Assembly (NCBI GenBank): GCA_013368445.1
Contig: JAACJO010000009.1
Span: 1,736,001-1,800,000 of the forward strand
Length of the DNA: 64,000 nucleotides
Reading direction: 5' to 3'
Origin: Leucocoprinus leucothites
Taxonomy: Eukaryota > Basidiomycota > Agaricomycetes > Agaricales > Agaricaceae
How positions within the stretch are numbered: the first letter of the stretch is position 1; each line of letters starts with the position of its first letter. Positions 22,996-34,073 of the stretch are shown here, one piece after another. A program made the position numbers and the translations under genes. The notes beneath the pieces are model-generated. The model searched no databases, was not told where the DNA came from, and saw nothing but the letters and a program-made list of their open reading frames with translations.

Positions 22996-24465
22996 AGAAG
23001 TAGAATTGGAATTATTATTAGTATTACCAGACTTGTTCTTGCAAGGACAGTCATGAATCATGTGGTTTCCACCACAGTATAAGCATTGTCCATTTGCAAT
23101 GCGATGCTGATGCTCTTGAGCAGTCAGCTTACCATCTTTGTTGAGTTTTCCAGCGAGAGGATTGGAGGGTTGTGATGAGGAAGAAGGATTCGACAATTTC
23201 TGGAATGGTTTAGGATTGTTGGAAGGAGGATTGAAAGGTGTGTTAGACTGCTGCGATGAATTCTGCTGGCAATTGTTGTTGTTCTTCCCCTTGTTTTTAT
23301 TCTGCTGGTTCTGCTGGTTCTGTGTATCAGGATGCATCAAAGACTGACTTGGTTTTTCACCAGTACGCTTCTTTTCGTGGACATGGGACCAGTAGTTGTT
23401 GTCAATTTGCATAGCAAGACATCACATAGCAGCAAGGGAAGAGGGTTTGCCAGTAGGAGAGCTGGAAATGATGTCAGAAATGCAATCTGGAAGGCCTTGA
23501 TAATAGAGGTAAACTAGGACATTGTTGGGCCATCCCAAGATACTAGCAAGTCACAAGAACTCAATGTTATACTTGGTTATAGTCCAGTTATGACCCATGC
23601 AAAGGTGTTCCAACTCCTCCGCTGCCTCTGTCTCACGATCAAGGGCCCCGAAATTCTTGTGTAACTTATCCACAAACAATTGGAAATCCTGAAACCAGGA
23701 AATGACATCCCAATTGTACTCCACTTGAAGAACTGTTTGAAAGTACTGCTGAGCGGGTCCCTTGAGAAAGGTCATCGCAAAGCTAACCTTCACACATTCT
23801 GTAGTGAATTGCGATGGATTAGTATTGAAGTATAAGTGGCATTGAAAAAGGAACTTGTCTAGTTTCTGAGGCTTGGAGCTGTCAAATGTGTTGGGCTCTT
23901 TAGCCTGAATGCGTTCCATTTTAACAACAGGCTGGGGAGTATGGTTGCAATTTTTAAGGTTAGTTGCAAAATGATCCATAATATTCAGGAATTGTTCTTC
24001 AGGGTCTGGGTTTTGACAATGGCAGCAACAAGGAGGCTTGTCAGGCTCATCCTCTGGGTCACCTTCATCATCAGGATCATCATCAGGAGGACCTCCATCA
24101 CCATCTCCACCTCTTGCATTAGCACCATCATTATCCAAATGTTCATCATCCTGACCCAAATCTTCAGTTTCGAAAAATTGGGTATTGCCCTCTGGTTCTT
24201 GTGCGTTATTCTCCTCTTCTTCCTCGTTGTCTTTGTTGTGGTCAACACTGACCTGGTCATGCTCAGGCTGGGGTTCATCTTCTTTGGACTCATGAATAGT
24301 CCTATGTGAAGCTTCATGCCCATTTCAAGGTGGACCTGAAAACCAAGGAGTAGAAGGAGCACCACCTCTACCATGAGTAGAAGGTGTGCATCAAGAGGGA
24401 AGTGGATGATTCTGGACAGAAATACCATGAGTACAAGCAGTATTGTGAGTAAGAGTTGTAGACAT
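22996..24465 (-). pseudogene. Gypsy-A gag (N-terminal part to zinc knuckle)
   Basis: The start is an ATG at 24465 (MSTTLTHNT). A stop about 25 codons in and another soon after are followed by a long acidic region (QDDEHLDNDGANARGGDGDG) and the capsid part with EPNTFDSSKPQKLDKFLFQC, KVSFAMTFLKGPAQQYF and ITKYNIEFL. This pattern is common to agaricomycete Gypsy elements. After a stop at 23551 comes a Gln/Asn-rich linker and the knuckle CLYCGGNHMIHDC (about 23040-23080). The gene then runs into the B1 insertion at 22996 and resumes below 14192. Confidence 0.8.
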
Positions 24466-24492
24466 ATTAAGAGAATGATACCGAAAGTTGGG

Positions 24493-24503
24493 ATTCTGAA
24501 TAT
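24493..24503 (-). promoter_or_regulatory. Gypsy-A primer binding site, apparently self-priming
   Basis: On the minus strand, two bases (GT) after the 5' LTR end, lies ATATTCAGAAT. Its exact 11-nt complement ATTCTGAATAT is in the LTR (24706-24716, minus strand), 33 nt downstream of a TATA-like TTAAATA. The arrangement and spacing match those in Gypsy-B, although the sequence is different. Confidence 0.55.
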
Positions 24504-24505
24504 AC

Positions 24506-25614
24506 TGTCAAGATTTGCGAATTACCGGCACTTATGAAGCATGCAAAAGTTATGGAGAGGTTGGTCATTGGCTTCAGTGTATGTGCTGCGCCCTTCCAAT
24601 ATTGCATTGACTGATTTGGTCTACAAGAAAGATGACAGGCAGTGTGAATTGGAATTCAACACTGAAGGAACAATCAGACAGAGAATAAGAGTGGAATCTT
24701 AGTCAATATTCAGAATGGGTAATACATAAGCTAGTAGCAACATATTTAAGATAATGCGAAATTGGACAAATAACATGTAAATATTGTGAAGCTCACAATG
24801 CAATGATAAATGAATAAACAGATAAACGAAAAGTAAATAGACAATGACAGATGCGACACAATGGAGAACAACAAACATAAATGGAATGGCAGAAATGAAT
24901 ATGAGCACAAATGAAAAGAGGATAGAATAATGAGCAGAAACAGGCTGCGAAATATTTATAGAAATAGTAGATTGTCACAAGCTGGTCCTCAAGAATGGCT
25001 GATGGTTCGAACTTGGTATTATTTTCATGAAATCTTATCCATTCTCGCATATTGGTTACTTCAGTTTTTATTGGTCTTTCACTTTCAGACTTATTCTGAC
25101 ATCTTCCATTTTATTAATTCATACCGCCTTGTCGAAATTTTCTAACAACCATTTAATAGTAAATTTTATATCTTCTAGCCTTGTAAAATTTGCAGGCTCC
25201 ACTTTGATTATTTCTCTGTTTACTACTTTGCTTGTTTTCCCTATCTGATCCTATATTCTGCATTGTATATAAGTAGCACAACTTTGTACTTGGATTCTTC
25301 AGTCTGATAATCAACTTAGCGATACACTACTTTCCTCTGCTCTCTGTTCACTCTCTGCTCTCTTATCTTGTCTGAAATCTGGGTCAAGCATCAGTAGTTG
25401 GCACAACACATAAGTTGAGGCCATGACCCACTCCTGCATCCAACAACTGGCTCCTGCCTCCCCTCTGTCATATCTTTGTTCACCTGGTCTTAGATGTCAG
25501 CTACCCACCCAAAGCATTTGTGCGCTTAACATAGATAATGAAAATCACAGGAATCAGAAGTTGAAAGAATAGTTGGAGATCAAATCGGAGAGGTTGTGAT
25601 TGCAGACCATGACA
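24506..25614 (-). repeat. Gypsy-A 5' LTR, split by solo LTR-E
   Basis: It consists of 24506-24972 and 25537-25614 joined across the LTR-E insertion (about 545 bp net). Its right end TGACA meets a Gypsy-B LTR fragment at 25615 without an identifiable target duplication. Confidence 0.9.
24973..25531 (+). repeat. Solo LTR-E (559 bp) nested in the Gypsy-A 5' LTR
   Basis: Starts TGTCACAAGC, ends GCGCTTAACA, with TAGAT at 24968-24972 and 25532-25536. The uninterrupted target is visible in the solo LTR at 51249-51792 (reverse complement of its 51320 region). A TATA box TATATAAG at 25266-25273 suggests the plus orientation. The family has no other copy here. Confidence 0.9.
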
Positions 25615-25740
25615 CAAAACAAGATAAGAAAATACAAGAACAAATAAGGAAAACATAATTGCGATATTACTTAAGTAAAGCTAATATTGACTTTGTATTG
25701 TGAAGGAAACAAATGCTAGATATAATCAATATACATAACA
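25615..25740 (-). repeat. Gypsy-B2 3' LTR remnant (126 bp)
   Basis: It matches the terminal 126 bp of the complete B LTRs and ends ATACATAACA beside the polypurine tract. The remaining roughly 520 bp of the LTR are missing at the junction with Gypsy-A. Confidence 0.85.
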
Positions 25741-25813
25741 TTATCCCTTTCCTAGCTAAGATGTCCACATCTTAGTAACTATCTAAGTCACTAAGGTAAA
25801 TTACCTTCACCAT

Positions 25814-27114
25814 CTATGTTGAAGTTGGCTTCATCATCATAATAAGATTTGTAATTGCCATCTTCATATGGGGGTGTAAGGGGCTGGTCTCCTCCATAGA
25901 TGCAAGGAGTTTGACCATGATGGGAGCATCCATTTGGACTGTGTCCTCAATGGTTTGGATAGGAGGAACAGACTGAGGTCCAGAGATGACTGTATTGTCA
26001 TCCTCATGGTGTGGGTTTATGGCCTTGTTGAGCATAAAAGGAGAGTTGTAGGTAGGGCTGAGAGTGGTGGTGTTAACGGCCATGGATATTGGATTATGTC
26101 ATTTGGATCAAAGTCCATTGACATTGATGATTGGGGTGCCATGATTGCTGGTTGATACACTGGACTGTCAGGGCTGTACTCTGGTAGATCCAGAGATGGA
26201 CTGCAGAGCAAGAGCCTTGGCAGCATTGACTCTCTCAGTAATGGAAAGTGCTGCTAGGGCAACTGGAGGTAGATCCTGTTGAGCAATTCCTTTATAAGGA
26301 TTTCAAGAACAATACTTGGTGAAATGGCCAGGGGTGAAAGTGTTGCACCAGGTGCAATGATATCCTGGGCAAAGTATCTTGATATGACCCATTCCATGAC
26401 ATATGTCACAGGTTCAACTAGTATGTCCAGGCCGAGTTGTGTCTTGATTGGTATTCTGGAGAGGCTCGTTAGTAGGTGTTGGAGGGGGTGTACACAGTAA
26501 TATGGCATCATGTGCAGCCATATCATGATGTTGCTGAGGTTTGATGCTAGGTGTGGAAGTTTTTCCTTTGTCATTAGCTGGGGTGAGCTTAGGATTCTGT
26601 GAATGTCTGTCTGAAGTTTGTTCACCATTGAGTGCAGCAAAGTAATCTCTGTCTGGGTTAGTGCATTGGACACATTGGGCAATGTTCGGAGTATAGGGAC
26701 CCCAAGGGATATGGTATGCCAGGTTACTAAGGTAGAAGTCCATTTTCTTGCAGAAGTGAGAGCATCAAGGTGATTCCCGATGTTGTAGACATATGAAGTG
26801 AGTCTAGAATTGCTGCTGTAGGCAGACAGAAAGTCAATGGCTGTTTGTTCTCAAAGAAACACATGTCATAGGGTGGCATTCTCCTTATAGGGTGAAGAGT
26901 TTTCACTGCTAGAGTTTCCACCTGCACTATTTTTGGCAGGAGAAGTGGTGCCTTGTTCTTGTGATGGGGCAAGACCAGGACTTTCCTTGACCTTGTTTGC
27001 ATCATTGATGGTGTTGGTCAGTGTAATAGGAGGAGTAAGAGGTGAGGGCAATTCACAAATAATAGATCCAAAGACTAGTACTGCTGGTTGTTCACTGACT
27101 TCTGGAGTAGTCAT
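25814..27114 (-). pseudogene. Gypsy-B2 ORF3 with two CCHC-like fingers
   Basis: The start is the same as in B1 (MTTPEVSEQPAV, ATG at 27114). The frame shifts near 26866 and has stops near 26414. The finger region (about 26390-26290, minus strand) reads CDICHGMGHIKILCPGYHC and CTWCNTFTPGHFTKYC, with all Cys and His of B1 kept. Conservation of these residues in a copy with many other changes is the main support that ORF3 encodes a protein. Its C-terminal half is Pro/Thr-rich and has no known domain. Confidence 0.6.
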
Positions 27115-27129
27115 TGAAGCTGGGAAATG

Positions 27130-30100
27130 TTAAGAGAGATTGTGCTGGGTTTTATACTCTTGAATAATTTCTTTTGAATTTTCAAGGTTTTTCTCTGCTT
27201 CCCATGAGTCTTCAGTAGGCCCATATCCTTTCCAACAAATTAGGTATTCTATTTTTGTTCCTGAGTGTAATTTGCGAGTTCTATGATTTAGGACTGTTTC
27301 AACTTCATATTGTTCTTCTCCTGAGACAAGAACAGGTGGTGGTTTAGGGTTGTGTATACCATAAATGACATTTTCAGTTACTGGCATGAGAAGTAAAGCA
27401 TGGAACTTGTTGTAAATTTTCCATTTTGGTGGTAGTTTGAGTTTGTAGTTGACTGGAGAGATCTTTCTAATAATAGTAAATGGACCTTCTCTTTTTTGGT
27501 TGAGCTTCTTAGAAGCATAGGGCAAAGGGAGATTTCGGTTATCTAACCAAACTCAGTCTCCTACTTTGAATGGTATCCATGGTTGGTTCTTTTGTTGAGC
27601 CATCATGAGATGTGTTTGTTCATGTGCTTCTAGAGCTGCTTCTTGAACTTGTTCTAAGAATAGGGACTTCTCATTGATAGAAGGGGTGTCTGTCTCTTTA
27701 TCTGAGATAAATGCTTGTGGGTTATATCCTAGTATTAATTCATATGGTGAGTGTTTTCTTCCAGAATGGGGTTTTGTTTGTGTATGAATTCAATCATTGG
27801 AAGTGCTCATTTCCATATGGTTGGATTTTGTGATGTATAAACTGCTAAGTAAAACTCAATTTCTTGGTTGTACCTTTCAGTAGTACCATCTGTCTGTGGA
27901 TGATATGCTGTAGACAGGGCTGGTGTGATATTGAGTTTTTCATAAAGTTTTTGCATTGATTTAGCAGCAAATCATGGATCTCGATCTGAGATGATTTTGT
28001 TGGGTGTTCCATATTTTGAAAATACTTTGTCAATAAGAATTTCAGCAATGCCATCAGCATTTACTGTCTTCTTTGTTGGAGTTAGGATTATCCCTTTTGT
28101 AAGTCCATAGTCCACTATGGACAATATACAATCATATCTGTCATCAGGTGGTAGATCTGTGATAAGATTCATGGATATTTGGGAAAAGGGCCTTGTGGAA
28201 GAAGGGCCTTTAATTAGCTGCATCGGTAGTTTAACTGGATGATGGTTGATCTTGTACTGTTGACAAATAGGGCATCCTTTCATGTAGTTCTGAACATATG
28301 TGTTCATTCCAGGCCAGTAAACTAATTGAGATAGTTTACAAAATGTTTCAGCTGTTCCTGGGTGTCCTGATGTCTTGTGATCATGTACACATTGTAGAAG
28401 TCTTCTTTTTAGTTCAGCATCTTCAGGTATTACATGTCTTCCCTGATATTTATAAATGCCATCATCTTCTGTAAATCTTTCAGATGGGGCAATCTTCATT
28501 TGTTTATTTTTAATTTCTTCTTTAATTTTCTTAGAAAGGAAGTTAATGAATTTTTCTGATGGTATTGCGATGAGATCTTTGTTATCCTTTCCATCTGGGA
28601 CTAGGTCTAGTCTTCTACTCAATGTGTCAGCAAGAGTATTTTTGTTACCAGCCAAGTGCTTTATGGAGTAATGGAAGCATGTTATGTACAGCATCCATCT
28701 AGCTTGTCTTCAATTTAATTGTTGTGGTTCTTGCCATCTGGTGAGGTTCTCATGATCAGACCATATGATGATAGGGTGTGCTGAGCCTTTGAGGTAGTGT
28801 TGCCATTCCTTTAGTGCTCTAATAATAGCAAGGAATTCTTGGTCAGACACATGATAGTTTCCTTCTGCAGGGTTAAGGGTTTGTGAATAATAAGCCACAG
28901 GGTGCTTATCTCCATTTGAATCTCTTTGGAGTAGTACTGCACCAGTAGCAAATGCAGAAGTGTTGCATTTGATTTCGAATGGCTTTGATTTGTCAACTAT
29001 TTGAAATATAGGTTGCTTAAGGAATTGTTTCTTGAGCTTCTCAAAGCTTTTCTGTGCCTCTGGGTTCCATTCAAATTTCGTTGTTTTATGAAGTAATGCA
29101 TTAAGTGGTTGTGTGATAGCTGAGAAGTTGTGGATGAATTTTCTGTAGAAGTTACAGAAACTAATGAATTGTCAGATATTTCGGACAGACTTGGGTATAG
29201 GCCAATCCTGTATACCCTTTAGTTTGATTGGGTCCATCTCAATAGAGTCAGGAGTTATGATAACTCCGAGATACTCTAGATGTTGCTTCTCAAATTCGCA
29301 TTTCTCAGTCTTTAAATACAACTTGTTTTCTTGTAGAATTCTCAAGACTTGTTTAGTAAGTCTCTCAAGTTGTTCTTTTGTTTTTGCATGGATAAGGATG
29401 TCATCCATGTAGATAATAACTCCGACTTTCTCAGTAAGGTCTTTAAAGATGTGATCCATCATGGATTGGAAGGTAGCAGGTGAGTTTGTCATTCCAAAGA
29501 ATATGACTGTGGGTTCATATAACCCATTAGGAGTTCGGAATGCTGCTTTCCATTCATGTCCTTCATGGATTTGGACATTATTATATCCTAGTCGGACATC
29601 TAACTTGGTAAACCAATTAGATCCTTTGAGTTTATCCATGATTTGTGATATGCTCAGTATAGGATGAGCATTCTTTATCATATTCTTGTTAAGGAATTGA
29701 TAGTCTTGACATGGGCATAAGTCTCCTCCTTTCTTTCCTACAAAGAAGAAAGAAGAGGCCATAGGTGATTTGAATTTCTGAATATATCCCTTTCGTAGGT
29801 TTTTGGAAATGAACTTGTCAAGTTCAGTTCTCTCCTGGGGTGTCAGGTGATAAACTGGCATGCGTTTGGGTTCAAATTCGGGTATAGTCTTGATTTTGTG
29901 ATCCCAAGGACATCTGGGTGGTAATTTCTCAGATTCGTCTTTGTTGAAGACTTTGAGAAACTGATGAAATTTCTTTGGTACAGCTTTCACAGGGTTAGAT
30001 TCCCATTTAGGTTTAGTAGCTGAGTTGTGAAGTTGTTGTGACATGTTAGACTTCATATTGATTTCATGATACAACTGATTGATGGAATCAGTTTTTGCTT

Positions 30101-30539
30101 TGGTTAATTTGATTGTGTGAGAGTTTTCATCTTACCAACATAATGACAGTTTCTGCCAATCAACATCAGGGTTGAATCTCTTTAACCATGTGATTCTTAA
30201 GAATAGTTGATTTGATCTAAGTTTGACTATTCTTGGAGAGATTGTCATGATCTTGTTGTTCACTTCTATTCTTAATTTTGTGTAGTGAGTACAACTTCCT
30301 GATAGGTTTTGTGTTCTGTCAGTGTTACAGACTTTGATTGCCTTCTTCATTTTGATTTTCAGCAAATTGTAGATATCAACTAGTTGTGGGTTGATGAATT
30401 CTCCACTAGCTCCTGAATTGAGCAGCACTTGTAGGTAGTGTTTTGCTCTAGTTGTATGGAGCAATATTGGTATGTGTACTGTTAATCCTTTGTTTGATTG
30501 AAGATCAATGATGTCTATCTGATCTTCATGAGTACTCAA
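27130..30539 (-). pseudogene. Gypsy-B2 pol: protease, RT, RNase H, integrase, chromodomain
   Basis: Pol starts at the frameshift site. The protease reads VLLNSGASGEF, so the catalytic Asp is Asn. A stop lies at 30132. RT is open from 30074 to 29172, with motif A in KLDVRLGYNN and motif C IIYMDDILIH intact. A stop follows at 29172. RNase H shows DQEFLAI and SDHENL. The stop before RQARW is shared with B1. Integrase is open at 27972-28694 (HDHKTSGHPG, CPICQQ, MNLITDLP, ISDRDP). A frameshift breaks the region near 27780. The chromodomain (27130-27250) has YLICWKGYGPTEDSWE. Confidence 0.9.
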
Positions 30540-32820
30540 AAATTTTCATTTGAGTATTCTTGGAATAGATCATCTTTGTCACTGGCTTGGTCTATTTCAG
30601 AGACCATAGCATCAGGATCTTTCCTTTTAGGTTTGAAAGGTCTACAATTCCCTTGTTTCAGTTTGGACTGGGACTTCTGTGTTTGCTTCAATCCCATGTT
30701 TGTCTTTCCTGTTGACTTAAACCAAACCTTCCTTGCTGGACAAGATTTAGCAAAATGTCCTTTCTTGTGGCAGAAGAAGCATTCTCCTCTTTTGAGTGTG
30801 ATTCTCTGCTCATCGGTGAGAACATTATTGATGATGTGGGAGTATAGTGAACCATAGAATCTCTGTCTGTGTTGCTTGGTCCTTCATTGTATGTTTGGTT
30901 GATGTCTTCTCCTTCACTCTCCTCTTCTTCAGGATTATCATCATCCTCTGCACCAAGTTCATATATACCTCCATTGTCTGCCTCCCAATCATCTTTGACT
31001 GATAGTTGGTATATGCTTCTTGATATTCTGTCAATATCCATGTCCCACTTGGATTGTCTGGGTCTAGGTATGGGTTGACCACAGATGTCATTAAATTGTG
31101 GTTGGGATCCATATTGTCTACTATTCTTCTTGGTCTTTCTTGATCTGTTTGAAGATCCTAGATTAGAATTTCCAATGCAGTATCTCCTTTGTTCTTGGAC
31201 AACTTTGTATGCTTGTCTTGCAGCAGCTTTCCACTCGTTGAGGGTTTGGGGGTCAGATCAAATTGCTTTGAATCTGACATCATTGTCAAGTCCTTTGGCA
31301 AAGTAGGATTGGAGAGAAGTGCTGTCAACAAGTCCTGCACATGAGGTGAGGACAGAAAAATTGGTGATATATTCTTTGATGTATTTGTTTCGTTGTCTGT
31401 AATAGCAGAGCTCTCTCTCAGCCTCAAAGCTCTGTTGTGTTGGAGCAAATGACTGTTTGAGCACATTCTTGAACTGGGTGAAGGTGTGTGCAACATATCC
31501 TGCTTGGGTAGCTGCAGTTGCTTGACTAAGTCTGTAATCCTGTTGCCATAACTTGGCAGCTCCATTGAGTAATTCAAGGGTGTAGTTGATTCTTTGGGTG
31601 TCGCTTGTAGCACCATATGAGTCAAAGTAGAGTTTGACTTCGGCTATCCATGGTCTGTAGTAGCTGGGGTTGCCATCAAACCTGTTGGGCTTTGGATATT
31701 TGAGCTGGAATCCTGCTTGAGGTTGTGCCATGTTTGGGTTAGGCTGGAGGTTCAGATTAGGATTTGGTGGTCCTTCTCCTCCTCCTGGTCCTCCTGGGCC
31801 TCCAGGTGGATTACCTCCGGGACTTGGTGGTCCTCCTTGTGGATTTGGTGGTGGTGGTGTGGGGCTTCAATTTGAAGAACCTCCTGTGTTGGTGACAGTT
31901 GCTTTTGCTTTCCCCTTTGTTTGGGTGTTAGTGGATACGGTGATGGTGGTACTGGCTGTAGCAATGTTGGAATTGATTGCTGGTAGGGTACCAGTACTGG
32001 CAATACCAGTGGGGGAATTGGTAAAGCTAAAGGGGATAGGGTTCATAATGGGACTGAGGAACCTTTGGCTATGTCCAAAGGCTGGGCTTGAGGTGTAAGA
32101 AGGGGGTCTATCAAATCTGGGTTTCTCTGGGGACTTGAGTTTGAGATTAATGATTGCCCTTGCAAGTGCTTCTGATTTCTCTTCTGTTCTATTTCCTTCA
32201 GATTTCTGTTGGGTTCTTTATCTGCTGTTAGTTCTTTCTTCATCTTCTTCTTCATTGTCTTTATCAGATTCAGATTCCTCTGAGCTTGGAGTGTCAACTC
32301 TGGGCTCTAAATTATCTTCTTGTGAGGTTTCTCTGATTCTTGGGGTTGTGTCGACTGTTGGTTTGATGGTCCTGCTGGATTCTGTAGGGGTATCTGGGAA
32401 GTGGAAAGGTTGTTCTGAGGGGTTTCTTTCGATTTCCTCTTAGAACTGTCTTGAGGTAAATGAGTCAAGTCTTTCTGGATTGGCTCCTTGTGTGACTTGT
32501 TCTTTGACTGCTTCAACAAGTTGCTTTCCATGGTATTTTTGGAATTCTCATAGAACTGTGTATTCAGCCTTGGCAGGGACATAATAGATGTCTTTTCCTT
32601 AGTTATAGTAGAGCTTTTTGGTTTCTTTGCTCTTCCAGACTCTGTTTCCCTGATTCACTGAAGATTGAATTGTAGGCTGATTCAGGAAAATGTTCTCTAA
32701 GGAACTGTTCTTTGTCCATTGTGGATTGTGACTATGGGTGCCTAAGGAGACACCTGGTATGGTCTTAAATGGAAGATTGTCCTTAAGACAATTATCACAC
32801 TTGCAGTTTGATTCTGCCAT
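30536..32820 (-). pseudogene. Gypsy-B2 gag
   Basis: The start MAESNCKCDNCLKDNLPF matches B1. Stops and frameshifts occur within the first 150 codons (32599, about 32440). The capsid segment at 31258-31731 (GFQLKYPKPNRFDGNPSYYR ... LWQQDY) is intact as an open frame. The knuckle region CFFCHKKGHFAKSC is at about 30740-30785. The acidic segment (NPEEEESEGED) between capsid and knuckle is open in the frame 30688-31041. Gag-like proteins form the particle in which reverse transcription occurs. Confidence 0.8.
30539..30545 (-). promoter_or_regulatory. -1 frameshift heptamer at B2 gag/pol
   Basis: The minus-strand codons GAA AAT TTT TGA are identical to B1, with pol opening in the -1 frame at the slip point. 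Its retention between two otherwise diverged copies is consistent with function, although the distance between the copies has not been measured. Confidence 0.6.
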
Positions 32821-33286
32821 GATTGGAAAATTAGTTTATAGTCACTTTGGACTCACCTTTATAGTCACTAGGACTGTGTATTTATAGTCTCTTAAGACTT
32901 TCAACAGATAAACTGTCTTCCGAGTATTTACCCTCAGGTCTGGTATTCTTCAGAGATATGCCTAATCTTCTGGCAATTTTCTCCCTTCCAATTATCTACC
33001 CTCAGGTCTGGTATCTTATTTGAGATTTAGGTACAATGACCTTAGCTCTCACTAGCCTCCAAATGTTTTAAGAGTATGGGTAATTGCTCAGATCAATCAG
33101 AGTGATCCTCAACTATTCTGCTAGTTGGCAATATGTGTCAACCCTCTCTTTCTTGTTATGCACAATAGTTTTGGGACAGCTTGTGCAATAACCATGATAA
33201 CCCAAATCAACAGTGTTTGAAACATTGTTGGGTTACTGGGCAAAGTAACAGCTCTGTGCTAACAGAGAAGGATTGTTTCTACTTAA
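32821..33286 (-). other. Gypsy-B2 leader and primer site
   Basis: It is homologous to the B1 leader. The primer site is at 33272-33284 (AAGTAGAAACAAT on the minus strand), two bases after the LTR. Relative to B1 it differs only as CA versus TG at one dinucleotide, as expected if both descend from a CG. Confidence 0.6.
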
Positions 33287-33935
33287 TGTTATAGTGATGC
33301 CAGCCCAGTCCTAAGCCAGTGCAATAAGTATTAACTTGATCTTATTAAAGGGAACTCCTTCTCAGTAAGCAACAAAGTTGTTTACAAAGTCAGAGTTATA
33401 ATATGGCAATTATAAGAGTAAGACTTTGGTAATTGAGATCTTAAGGGACTTAAGTTTCAATTTGACTTTGTAGATAAATGTTTATATTGAGTCTCCACCT
33501 AACCAAGTAGAAATGATGTTTCTCCTTAGTAGATGTCAATGACTTATATATGATACAAGTCTGTATCTATTATTAACTAGGGTCAAGGGCTTCTAACAAA
33601 AGAAGAGAAGCATATAGCTTCCTTAACACTAATTAAACTATATAAGATGTGATCTGTCAAAGAAGCTTTAGAAGTTCTTCTAAAGAAGTTCTTCTTTGAT
33701 CATCTGACTAGATCATAAGATAGTCCAAATATAGCATAGCTGTATTTAACAATCACATGTCATCAAAACATAAACAAAACCAAACAAGATATAACAAGTT
33801 ATAATGAGTCAAAACAAGATAAGAAAATATAAGAACAAATAAGGAAAACATAATTGCGATATTACTTAAATAAAGCTAATATCAACTTCATATTGTAAAG
33901 AAAACAAATACTAGATATAATCAATATACATAACA
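33287..33935 (-). repeat. Gypsy-B2 5' LTR (649 bp)
   Basis: It has complete TG...CA ends and includes the segment deleted from the B1 3' LTR. A TATATAAG box is present on the minus strand near 33545, and the self-primer complement is at 33505-33517. Confidence 0.9.
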
Positions 33936-34073
33936 ACTAGAACAAATGAGATAAAACAAGTTAGGAAAAGACAAATAGAGAGAAAACATAATTGTAATAT
34001 TACTTAAGTAAAGCTAATATTGAGTTCATATTGTAAAGGAAACAAATGCCAGATATAATCAATATACATAACA
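33936..34073 (-). repeat. Extra Gypsy-B LTR end fragment
   Basis: This is a second, diverged copy of the outer about 110-138 bp of the B LTR, directly abutting the B2 5' LTR and ending ATACATAACA. It could be a remnant of an older LTR into which B2 inserted, or the product of unequal recombination. Confidence 0.7.

Larger units (their letters stand above)
7570..25614 (-). mobile_element. Gypsy-A, a chromodomain Ty3/Gypsy retrotransposon with three nested insertions
   Basis: The element runs right to left: 5' LTR 24506-25614 (containing LTR-E), primer site, gag 24465-22996, then Gypsy-B1 as an insertion. Gag continues below 14192, followed by protease, solo LTR-D, RT-RNase H, integrase, chromodomain, an antisense gene, polypurine tract and 3' LTR 7570-8124. 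Without insertions the LTR is about 545-555 bp and starts TGTCA or TGTTA (solo copy) and ends TGACA. The left flank is GAGGG in LINE copy B. A matching right-hand duplication is absent, because the 5' LTR abuts a truncated Gypsy-B LTR at 25615. All genes carry stops or lost catalytic residues. Confidence 0.9.
25615..33935 (-). mobile_element. Gypsy-B copy 2 (B2), 3' LTR truncated
   Basis: The copy is collinear with B1 on the opposite strand: 5' LTR 33287-33935, leader, gag from 32820, pol from 30539, ORF3 from 27114, polypurine tract and only the last 126 bp of the 3' LTR (25615-25740). The 3' LTR is cut where Gypsy-A's 5' LTR ends, with a few bases (CA/CAAAA) of possible microhomology. No target duplication survives. 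Sequence identity to B1 is high, but stops mostly differ. Confidence 0.9.
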
